Positions 1-9,462 of a DNA stretch of 27,454 nucleotides are shown piece after piece. The notes beneath the pieces were generated by a model that saw only the letters and a list, made by a program, of their open reading frames with translations, did no database searches and was not told where the DNA came from. The DNA is from Chromera velia (taxonomy: Eukaryota > Sar > Chromeraceae): positions 1-27,454 of the forward strand of contig JAHBMJ010001680.1 of assembly GCA_018398765.1 (NCBI GenBank). The letters are read 5' to 3'. Positions within the stretch are counted from its first letter, which is position 1. The number at the start of each line of letters is the position of its first letter. Made by a program: the position numbers and the translations under genes.

Positions 1-98
1 GGGGCCCGATTCAATTTGTTCGAAATTCAGATTCACATCTGACGAAATTCAGTCTGTCAGATCTGAATCTGAATTTCGAACAAATTGAATCGGGCCCC
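1..98. repeat. Near-perfect inverted repeat (hairpin) at left edge
   Basis: Bases 1-43 are the reverse complement of 56-98, with one mismatch (C36 opposite C63) and a 12-nt spacer. The outer ends read GGGGCCC / GGGCCCC. The arms could form a 43-bp stem. It may be the end of a foldback or inverted-repeat element cut by the window edge. No element-encoded protein is visible. Confidence 0.9.
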
Positions 99-927
99 GG
101 AAAGTCGTTGAGCGTGGAAGTGGAGTGCCGGGGCCCCTTCCCCAACATATCGGGGGCCCCCAGCATACATCTGAAAACTTTTTTTTTTTCAAAAAAATAA
201 ATCCCGAATCGTATCCTGTGATGAAATTACAAAATTCAAGTGTATGCGGTATATCTTTAAAGACTGTGTACAATGTAAAAAAGATCCTTTTTAGACTTGT
301 TTTGACTAAGTTGTTTCTATAAATAGAGACTATAATATCAAAAAAATTGACTTTCACGTACAGATATTTGTCGATATAAGAGATATTTACAATACATCTA
401 TTTTTGGTACCAAATTTACCCACTAGTTTGTCCACTTTAAACGAACGATTACCACTGTTTTAGCTATTAAAACAACGGTAATCAATGTGACTCTGCATGA
501 TTACCGTAACTATGAAAATGGTTACCAAGCGGTCTAACGGCCGCCTGGGTAACCAAACTAAGTTGGTTACTCCTAACAGCACAGTATAATATATTTAGTA
601 GTAAAACCACATACCTACCATCTAAAATTAACGTAGAAATTTATAGTAAAATTCATACCAATATGATGGTTCCACAGTACGTGAATATGTATAGTAGCTC
701 CCTCACATCGTCCCATATTCTATATAAGAGTATTGATCTTTTTTAAAAAAACCAGGTTATAAGCTAGGTTGTAAGTTAAATTTTACACTGATTAAACCAA
801 ATTTGTAAGTGGCAATTTTACGTACTCATTTACCATTTGTATTCTTAATTTTGTAACGGTTATCATGATCGCGTCGACGCATTCTTGACTGAGTTGACTC
901 GATCCACATCTGTGAGATCGATAGCGC
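99..927. other. Gene-free AT-rich spacer downstream of the zinc-ribbon gene
   Basis: I see no coding exon here. The first 70 bases carry further GGGGCCCC-type palindromes. From about 190 the DNA is AT-rich, with small inverted repeats such as ACGGTAATCA (475-484) against TGATTACCGT (498-507), and GGTTACC (520-526) against GGTAACC just past 545. The composition changes sharply close to the stop codon of the neighbouring gene at 928-930. The function is unknown; it may hold remnants of non-autonomous elements and the 3' UTR. Confidence 0.6.
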
Positions 928-3126
928 TCAATTATTTGTGATCGTGATTACTTTGCACTTCACGCACTGCAAGAAAACCGTCATTCCCTCGTCTGCCGAC
1001 CGGAGCTGCGAACAAAACCAGACCAAGGGGGGCGAAGGGAGAGATTGGGGGCCAAAAGCAAGGAAGCGGACTGTGCACGAGGAACAAAAGAGGGAACTCA
1101 TGCTCAAACGGATGGAACTGATTGCATTCAGTAGCGTGCTTGTAGTCATTGACTTTTTGAAGTGCAAATCGAGACAAAAGAAAAACAAAAATACACAGAG
1201 GATGGATCAAAGCACCATGAGGATGACAAGTAAGCAGAGGGTCTGAAAAGAAAAGGAAAAAAAGGAAGATGCGTGAGAAAAACACGGCCTTAGACGGCCG
1301 GAGAAAGAGCAGCAAAAAACAAATCAACGGAAGGCATGGGACCTCTCTGCCAAAAAAAAGTCAGAGAGAGAGAGAAGTGATGCCCCCCCTTTTGACCTGC
1401 AGACCCACCCACCTGCATAGTCTTCATCCACTGAACCTTGTGTCCGCATTTCTCGCACGGGACGTGATACTGCGCATCGGAAGGGACACACTCGCACACA
1501 CAGAGAGGGAGAGAGGGAGAGAAAGACAGAGTCAGGAAAAAAAGAGCCGGGGATGACCAAACGGTTTCAGTCTACCCTCCTGACTCTCTCTCTCTCTTTC
1601 TCTCGCTCTCTCACTGTGTTCCCCTCCAGAGCCGGAGAGAGCCAGGTGTTCTTTGCCTCATTCTCCTTCCGGTCCGAAGGTCTGGAGAGACCATATTTTT
1701 GTCACAACATTTCCACAGGAAACTCAACGGACCAACTTTCCAGCTTCTTTCTCTATGTAATTGCTGTAGATCCCGATACCCACATACATATAACACAAAC
1801 GCTCACACGGAAAATGCGATGAGAAATGAGTTCAAAGGCAGAAAAGAAGAGCTGGAAGGGAGCTGGGAAATGCCAGGGAGATAAATAGGGGGAGAGACTC
1901 GAGAAGAGCAAAAGACGGAGAGAGCGAGACGGAAGGAGGCAAGTAGGGTCGAAACAAAAAATGAAAAGAGTGAGGAAAGAGTCAAACAAAACCAAACGAT
2001 ACAAAAAAAAACAAAAAACGAACCGGAGTCCGCATATCATTTTGGTAGGCCGCCAACCGGAATCTTCTCATCTCACCATCGACTGTATTCATGAAGATCG
2101 CCTTGTCCAACCCCCCAGTGATGTCGAATTGCTTGTACACCTCCATGAGAGTGAACGTGTGACGCACCGAATCAATGCCCTTTCGGGGCCATTTCGCATG
2201 GCGTATCTCTGCCTTGTCCACTTGTTTCTGCACTGCCCTCGTCTCTAGATCTTCATCTGTGAGTGCTCTGGGCTCATGGAGTTCAGAGGGGTACATGCCC
2301 ATCTGTCTCATGGGCCTGTCGGGCACATGACACCACCAGTACATCACCTGTCGACCCCACTCGTGCTCCACCATTACTTCATCGCACTGTTTCTTTGACG
2401 CACGCACAATCTCCTCGGGAGGCGGCACCGTCTCTCCGATGACTCTCTCGTGCCACTTCCAGAGGAACGGAGGGGGTGTATGGTTTTGGACCGCATCCTC
2501 AAACTCGGCAGGGGAGACGGGCACTACACTCCGGGGCTTCGGTTGTGCCATCTCGTGATGGTATCCTTTCTCAAATCCTGCATCCATTAAAGAAGAACAA
2601 CCAGGCAAAAGGAGGGGGGAAGGAAGGAAGGAGAAAAAAAAACAAAACGGCGTGAGCACAAAAAAAGAAAAAGACGATGAAGAGTTAAACGTCGAAGTCG
2701 TGAAAAGGAGGACTTCATCATGATATACTACACATGAGCAAGAAAAAGAGGTAACCACATCCTGGATGGGAACGCGGAGGGAAACAACGAGTTGAACAAC
2801 CCTCGAAGACTTCTGTCTGTTGTTTTCAGATGACTGAGACCTCAAATTATGTGCAGGTACAGAAGCAAGGCGAGTCTCTCTTTCTGTTCCAATTCGGCTG
2901 ATAGAGCACAGCTGAATCAGCTCAACAGTTTTCCTCTCTCATTCGTCTATCCCATACTTGCTTTCACGGCGAAGGAAACGAGAAAAAGAGGCAAAAAATC
3001 TCTGAAGCACGTGTTGGCAGACCCACCCCTGTACTTTCGATTCCTTAGAAAGACAGACTATGTGTTTCTTCTTCTTCCTTCTTTTCTTCATGTACACCAG
3101 ACAGCCAGCCAGCCAGCCAGCCAGCC

Positions 3127-3159
<33 letters not shown>

Positions 3160-3180
3160 CACACACACAGACACACAGAC

Positions 3181-3216
<36 letters not shown>

Positions 3217-3247
3217 GCACACACTCACGCACACGCACACGCACACG

Positions 3248-3289
<42 letters not shown>

Positions 3290-4619
3290 GCCCGACCTGG
3301 CGTGAAGTGCTTCACCCCCGAGCCTCCTCTGCACTTGAGGCACTGAAAGGGCTTGTAGAAGTCTTGTATGTCTCTCCTTCGAGCGGTCTTCGTGTTGAAC
3401 TGCTCGAGTCTGAGGGTGTTCACACCGTCGCAATGGGGAGTGCTGCCTGTTGGAAGAAAGCAGAATGACACAACGAATGTCAAACGTGTGACAGCATTCT
3501 TTTTGACGTTTCTGCCATTTTCATCTGCATGGCAATCGTCATGATTTTCCAAAATCGCATCTGTAACTTGCATGAGGGCTTGTATGTGCATGAGAGAAAA
3601 TGAAAAGAACGAGCGGCTGAATGCAACAGGAGAAGACGCAGGACGATGCAGCCCCACACCGGCAGAAAGCGGAGCCCGTTTGCGAATAGACAACACGAAT
3701 AGCTGGCCTGGTTGCCCGATGTTACAAATGGAGACTCAAGCGCTTGCAGAGACGGGAACAAGGTTCAGAGGTCGAGAGGCCGGCAGGCAGAACCGGGTGC
3801 GTGGAAAGAAGGGGCGATTGGAGAAACAAGAGAGGCGGGAGATCAGGGGGGTTGGAAGACAAGAAGAAGGGCAGAAAGCGAAGGAAATGGAAAACCGGGT
3901 GGGATCTGTCATCGGGAATTCGAAAGAAAGCGGGGCAGGAGGAGCAATGCACCCGAGCAAAGGAGGATATCCGTACATGCAGACGAAGAGACCGGGACAG
4001 ATCCACCGACACAATTCGAGAATTTTCTTCCGATCTGCTTTTCCCCTGGCAATCCTTTCTCCTGCCTTTTTCTGTTTACAGACAAATATCTGATCATGTG
4101 CCTTCCTGACTCCACGCGACTTATCGACTGACAGAAGAGAGACCCCCAGCCGAGAGGGTTCCTCCTATCGATGGGTTCCTCTCCGTGTGTCTGGATTTCT
4201 TCGTATTGTTCGGACTCCAGCACACCCACAGTGGTCTCCATGATGTGCTCGATCTCGAGGTCCTCCCGCATCTGCGTCATGTTGTGTCGGACATAACGAC
4301 GCTGTTGCGCTCTGTGAGTGTCCAGGTGCTCAAACATTGACTCCACATCCAAACGACCAACGCACTCTCCAGGCTCATCTGGGTCCCCGATCACGTCAAT
4401 GAACACGTCGGCATTGACGCCGTCGGTGAATTCATCCGACAGCCTGTACTTCGGTAATTTCTCCATCCTCTTCTGAAAAGGAGTTATCCTATGCCCCAAG
4501 ACCTAGATACTCACAGGCAATGGAGGCAATGACGACAGGCTTTTGAACGAGAGAGCTCTCCTCACAGACAAAAATGTTACTGAGGAAGTTTTCAGCAACG
4601 TACATATGGACCCACACAT
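928..4619 (-). CDS. TFIIS-type zinc-ribbon protein with a second Cys cluster, possible mitochondrial leader (6 exons)
   Basis: Minus-strand exons are 4619-4515, 4472-4133, 3446-3297, 2577-2024, 1469-1413 and 1005-928; they total 1284 nt and 427 aa. All five introns are GT-AG and phases match (0, 1, 1, 0, 0). The C-terminus reads C388-x2-C391-x24-C416-x2-C419 with RSADEG at 404-409. This is the hallmark of the TFIIS/Rpb9/A12.2/C11 C-terminal zinc ribbon, whose Asp-Glu pair promotes transcript cleavage by RNA polymerases. A second cluster, C149-x4-C154 ... C184-x2-C187, may be another ribbon without the RSADE hairpin. Residues 1-40 are rich in Ser, Leu and basic residues and nearly free of acidic ones, resembling a mitochondrial presequence. 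The roughly 200-residue linker is Trp-rich and I do not recognise it. The first intron is only 42 nt; if it is wrong, translation would start at the ATG at 4466. The role in transcription is inferred from the ribbon alone. Confidence 0.78.
3103..3290. repeat. Compound microsatellite (CCAG)n-(ACAG)n-(AC)n
   Basis: This lies inside intron 3 of the zinc-ribbon gene. On the sense (minus) strand it reads (GT)n then (CTGT)n then (CTGG)n, and starts only a few bases after the splice donor at 3296. The long His/Thr and Cys/Val open frames across it are repeat artefacts. Confidence 0.95.
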
Positions 4620-5149
4620 GCTCCAGAAATATTATGTCAAGATGACAGACAGAACACCATGACTTTGTAAGCTACAAAAGTTTGCTGACAGTTTGAATCG
4701 GGAGACTGAGGAGACAGAGACGGCCTTTCCGGGGCCAATTATGGGCCAGACCGAGCTAACTGCATCAATGATGCACTGTTGTCTCAATCGACGTCTCCGT
4801 ACGTATACAAACTTGAGTGGCATTTGAGTGGCGGATTATGGCGCAAAGCTCCTGACACTGTCATTAGTGGCGGACAGAAAAAGTCACTTGGACCAGCGGT
4901 GTGCAGCTGTCAGCCGTGGATCCACTCAGTGTGTGGGAAAGGGGACGTTTGGCTGCTTAGCTGTTGTGTGCTGAACCAGTGAGACATCAAAGTTGCACCC
5001 TACGGGCAACACTGCACTTGTCGAAGAGATCTTCGTTACTTGGATCAGGGGCTGCTGCTGGTGTTCTTGCTAATCCGATTCTGCAGCTTTATAACAAGTG
5101 ACGAGGGACACGGGGGAAGGTCGAAGGGTTTGTCTGTTTGGTGTCGCAA
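4620..5149. promoter_or_regulatory. Head-to-head intergenic region, putative bidirectional promoter
   Basis: The initiator ATGs of the minus-strand zinc-ribbon gene (4619) and the plus-strand Derlin gene (5150) are divergent and only 530 bp apart. No gene, clear TATA box or recognisable element is visible inside. A shared bidirectional promoter is inferred from the geometry alone; 5' UTRs must also lie here. Confidence 0.4.
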
Positions 5150-8100
5150 ATGAAAGAGACGGCAGGCGTCCGGAGGCGGGCGTTGGTGGTGTGCGTATGG
5201 TTGTGCTGTGTCGTTGCGTGTTCGTGTTCCTCATCCGGACTTTCTCCGAGTACTCTAAGTGGCCGTGGACGGAGACGGCAGGTGAGGGCCTGCACTCTCC
5301 GGATTTCCCTTCAGGCGCCTTCTCAGACACTTCCCTCATCTTACCCTCCCGGTGTCGCTTTGTTCTTTCCGTCCCCAGGTTTTCTGTCATCAAGTTGCAT
5401 CTGTGTGCTTGCATTCGCTGTCTACCTGTGGCCTTCCCCCATTGTTGTGCAGGAAGGTGTCCTTCCTTCTGAGTGTTGTTCTAGCAGTTCGCCCTCTCTT
5501 CAATCAGCCTCGCTCCCGGCTGTCCTGAGGCTCCGTGGGGGTGCGGGAGACGGGGAAGAAGGAGACGCCTGGGGGGACGAGGGGGTGGACGGTTTCGACG
5601 ATGAGCATGACGATGAGGACGAAGAGACTTTCACCGACTATGGGGGACAGTCACCTGCAGAGAAAGCACTGGATGCGTTGAAAAAAATGCCCCCGATAAC
5701 GAAGGGATACCTTCTCTTGAGTACTGCTCTGTGTCTTGCTGTGTACTCCATGAACGACAACGTATGGCCTCAGTCTTTGAAATTAAACTGGCAACGGGTA
5801 TTTCGATGGGGGGAATTGTGGCGAGTGGTCACTCCATTTTTCTATCTAGGGTCGATGGGCTTTTCGTATTATTTGAATGTTGCGTTTGTGAACCAGTACA
5901 TGGGGAGCTTGGAAAAAATCCAGTACAAGTCTCCGGAAGAGTTCGCAGTGATGGTCCTCTTCGCCGCCGTTTTTCTGTTGGGCGCATCCCCCGCGATGGG
6001 AGTGCCTAATGAAATGCTCGGACACAACCTGGCGACGTTCATGCTGTATGTGTGGAGCAGAACGTACGAGGGACTGGAGGTGAACCTTTTCAATTACATG
6101 AGCGTGCGGTCAGTTCGGAAAGATAGACGCGGAGTGCATGGACGTTCGTGATGCAGATTTCTTTTCTCTGTACCTGTGCCCCTGTGTGTGTGTTGGGGGT
6201 GGGGGTGGAAAGGGTGGATAAAAGGACTTTTCGTTCCTGTTTCTGTAAGCCTTGGTCTCTCTGCCGTTGACTGTTTAATTGCCCGTCTATCTGCCTTTGC
6301 TTGACTGTTTATTTGCCCGTCTATCTGCCTGCGTACCTGTGTATTACCGTCTTTCTTTGTATTGTCGTCTGTCTTTTTCCTTCCTTGCTTGCCTGCTTTC
6401 TTCCTCCCTTCCTTCTGTCTTTCCTTGTTCTCCCTTTCCGTCGTTCATCCACGTTCGTTCCTCACGTACTTACACATGCGGCCTTTTCCCCTCCCTCAGC
6501 TATCTGTCGTGTGCATACAGAGAAAGATGAAAACGAACGTTTGCTTTCCTGTGTTTTTCGTTTGTTTTCCTAACTCATGAGTCAGCAGAAGAAAAGGAAA
6601 AAAAAAAGAAGAAAGAGACTTTCGTCTGTCTGTGGCGAAGAGACGGAAACGACACATGAACTCTGTCCGGTCTGTCTGTATGTATGTATGTACGTATGTA
6701 TGTATGTATGTGTCGTGGACATGAAAAGAACGGGAGAAAGAAAAAAGCCTGTCTGTCCGCTTGTGAAGTCATACAGTCTGTCCATCAGTCATACAATCTG
6801 TGTGAAAAGGACCAGAAAGGGAGTCTGAGCATTCAGCCGGTTTCTCCATTTCTCTGTCTGCCCTGTCTGCCTGAAAGAAACTTTTTGTCCGTCTAAGAGT
6901 GCCTCATCCAAGAAAAGAAATCTTCGAGAAAGGAAACCGAACATACAGTCGGTCTGCATGTACGTCAGTGAGCAAGTGCGTGTGCATTTATGTGTTTGTG
7001 TCCGTGTGTCCGTTTATGTGTGTGTGTGTGTGTGTGTGTGTGTTTGGTTGGTTGGTTGGTTGGTTGTGTCTGTCTGTGAGTGAGTGAGTGAGTGAGTGAG
7101 TGAGTGAGCGAGTGAGGGAGGGAGTGAGGGAGTGAGTGAGTGAGTGAGTGAGTGTGTGCGTGTGTGTGTGTGTGTGTGTGTGCAACTTGCTGTGCTGTGT
7201 TTCTCCTATTCCGGCTTGTTCATTTGTTTGTTGCTTCCTGCATACAGTAATTGTCTGTTAGTCACCCAGAATGCTCGTGACCCATTTCTTGAGGTGCGTG
7301 TCCTTCCTGTATGTTTATGCCCTCCCTCCCTCCTTCCTGTTTACAGCGCCGAGTACCTGCCTTGGCTCTTCCTTGCCCAGTCCTGGCTGCTGGAGGGTCA
7401 AAATCCTGCGTTTGAACTGATGGTACGTCTCTCTGTTTGTCAGTCAACCTGCCTGCCTGTGTTCTACCTTTCAACTTCCTGCTTCTCTGTCCGATCGTCA
7501 ATTCCGTCTGTAGACTTGTGTAATGCGATTTCATAATACAGGTGAAAAGATGGTGCGATGGATTGGTGGAAGGAAGTGCAGTTGAAGGGCATTCGGCGAA
7601 GATGGACCCGGAAGGCTCGACACCAAGCTCCGAGATTCGATATCCCTTGCTTATGCACCAAAGGGAAGAGCTGGCACCCTAAAAAGAAAAGAGAAGAAAG
7701 AAACGGAAGAAAGAGCAGGATGAGCGGAAAGCAGATGCAGTTTGTTTTTTTTTGTCTTGCTGCCCGCCGGCCCGCTCCGTTGCTATCTCTCTTTCAGCAT
7801 CTGATCTCTCCCTCGTCAGTCTTTCCTTCTACCCGGCCCCCTTAAAAAGTCGAATTCTAGTTCTTTTCTCTAGGATGCCTAGGGATCCTCTCTCTGTCCC
7901 CCCCTTGTCTTTTTCTTCCCCCTATCTGGAGATGATGGTCATGCGGTCAGGCGAGTCTACTGCTTTCAATGCGTTTCTGTTCTCCATGCACTTTCCGAAA
8001 TTCATTGTTCCTCATACACGATCACTAATTCATCGTGTTGCTCTGTTGAGCAATTCGCTTGATCGACCTTCCCCTTTCTACCTGTCCGTTCAGGGCATTG

Positions 8101-8228
8101 CCGCGGGATGGGTCTATCACTGGCTTAAGGGGCGTCGCATTCTGCGAGCCCCCAGATTCCTGCGTCGGCTGTTTGAGAAGGAAGCTGTCCAGAGGGAGTA
8201 CGCGCGGTTTGCAGAGGAATTTGAATAA
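5150..8228 (+). CDS. Derlin (Der1-like) with bipartite plastid-type leader, candidate symbiont Der1 (4 exons)
   Basis: Exons are 5150-5281, 5453-6108, 7347-7422 and 8094-8228; they total 999 nt and 332 aa, with intron phases 0, 2 and 0. Derlins are multi-spanning, rhomboid-related membrane proteins of ER-associated degradation. A duplicated symbiont version (sDer1, part of SELMA) works in preprotein import across the second-outermost membrane of red-derived complex plastids. The core is at about residues 112-300, with the family signatures GELWRVVTPFFYLG (164-177), YMGSLE (193-198) and AEYLPW (264-269). Four to six membrane segments lie between 129 and 300. Ahead of the core are a signal peptide (charged start, ALVVCVWLCCVVACSC at 11-26), a Ser/Arg-rich transit-like stretch, LRLRGG at 69-74, and an acidic linker (about 76-103). 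ER Derlins normally lack such a leader, so the plastid-associated version is preferred. The first intron is phase 0 and 171 nt, so an unspliced isoform also stays open. The ATG at 5150 puts the signal peptide at the N-terminus. Confidence 0.85.
6660..6712. repeat. (TATG)n/(GTAT)n microsatellite
   Basis: A tetranucleotide tract with a few interruptions in intron 2 of the Derlin gene. It sits in a T-, G- and C-rich intron of 1238 nt (6109-7346) that holds no coding signal. Confidence 0.85.
7015..7183. repeat. Compound microsatellite (GT)n-(GGTT)n-(GAGT)n-(GT)n
   Basis: Four successive simple-repeat blocks sit in intron 2 of the Derlin gene: (GT)n to about 7043, (GGTT)n to about 7066, (GAGT)n with GAGG variants to about 7155, then (GT)n again. 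The shared GT core suggests stepwise mutation and expansion of one original tract. Confidence 0.93.
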
Positions 8229-9462
8229 GGCTAGATAACGAAAGGGAAGTTTGTCACTTGCTTTCGCGGTACGTCCTTGCAATGATTTAGACAGTGATTC
8301 AATCTCTAGTTCGATCTTTCCCATCCGAGTCTTAACAACAGTTAGTTGTACAATTACTTAATTGTCATACTTGAATAACATTTGTAAATTGTGATCTCTA
8401 TATATATGGTTAAATTTTTCCTAGATCGAATTTTTCTAGAAATGGTCTTTAATGTTTATAATACTTTCGATATAGATGTATACTGAAGTAAAGCTAGAAT
8501 TAAACTTTCGATCTTTCCATAAGTTGGACCATAACCTTTTGCACTAGCTTTTACAAAAAGTTTTTTTTTTGTCCGTGCGCACTAAAAAATGAAGTTAATT
8601 GCTAAACATTAATTAAGTAATAAGTGATTTAGTGGTGACTATGCCCTAGAGCACTATCGCCGTTTTGTCTTATAAAGGTCGCTAGTTTTATAGAAATATC
8701 ACTAGTTAAGAGTCTAGTTCTATCTAAGGTTTCGATTGATTCAATTTTGATTGGCAATGATTGCATGATTGATCAATCCATGCTATAGGCTTGCCCGCTA
8801 TATAAGTATATCTATATGTCTAAAAACTCTATAGTCTAAAAATGTATAGAACATTATACAAAGCGTCTATTTACGCATTCAAATCTAGCTATGTATATTT
8901 GGTCATATATGAATTAAAGTACGGATAACAATGATGCGTGTAAACGCGTCACGCGTGATAGTCTTAATGGGCACAGTCTTGCAGTATGTATTAGTTAAAG
9001 TAGCCAGCAGTATGTGCAAGTGGACATCAGTGGACCAATGATATCACTTGATAAGTAGATACTTGATGCCTGGGCAACCTGGCTGATTGGACAAGTCCAA
9101 CCAAGATTAAAATCTAGAGTCTGGTCTGAGGGTCCGCTCACTGCTACACGTCCCTCTCCCCCATCCCTTTTATCTCGAGCTCTGCCTAGAGCTCTGCGTC
9201 TCTTCTCCATTTCTAGGGTTTGATATGAAGGTCGGCTCACTGCTCCATTCCTCCCTCGTCTTCTTTGTCTCGAGCTCTGCATCCCTTTTCCATCTCTAGC
9301 GTTCCTCCCTCCCTCTGATCCCCCCTTCTCTCTGCTCTCTGTGTTACAGCGGTGTATCTCCCTCCCCCCCCTCCCCTCGCGTCTCTTGCTGTCTCTAGCT
9401 CACTGACAGGATGATACTATCTGCCCGTCTTTCTCGCTTTTCTTTCAGTGCAATTAATTCTC
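8229..9462. other. Spacer between convergent genes: AT-rich block then CT-rich degenerate repeat
   Basis: No exon was recognised. From about 8330 to 9000 the DNA is AT-rich, with many TATATA/CTAGA motifs. From about 9120 to 9400 it is CT-rich and contains at least two imperfect copies of a segment of roughly 90-100 bp (see separate entry). Both neighbouring genes end here (Derlin stop 8226-8228, kinase stop 9463-9465), so their 3' UTRs and polyadenylation sites must lie within. Confidence 0.6.
9123..9305. repeat. Imperfect tandem duplication
   Basis: A segment with GGTCCGCTCACTGCT, CTCGAGCTCTGC and CCATTTCTAG-type motifs at about 9123-9220 recurs at about 9221-9300 as GGTCGGCTCACTGCT, CTCGAGCTCTGC and CCATCTCTAG. 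Order is kept and there are scattered substitutions and small indels. Confidence 0.65.

Noticed and set aside
2849-3346. Long open frames on both strands rich in His/Thr or Cys/Val
   Set aside because: They are translations of CA/GT and CAGA/CAGC microsatellites inside an intron.
4478-4499. TTG start at 4499 for the zinc-ribbon gene
   Set aside because: The bases just upstream of 4472 look like a splice acceptor (CTCCTTTTCAG), and an ATG-initiated exon with a matching phase lies at 4619-4515.
5138-5149. Upstream TTG start for the Derlin
   Set aside because: Non-ATG initiation is not needed. ATG at 5150 gives a textbook signal peptide.
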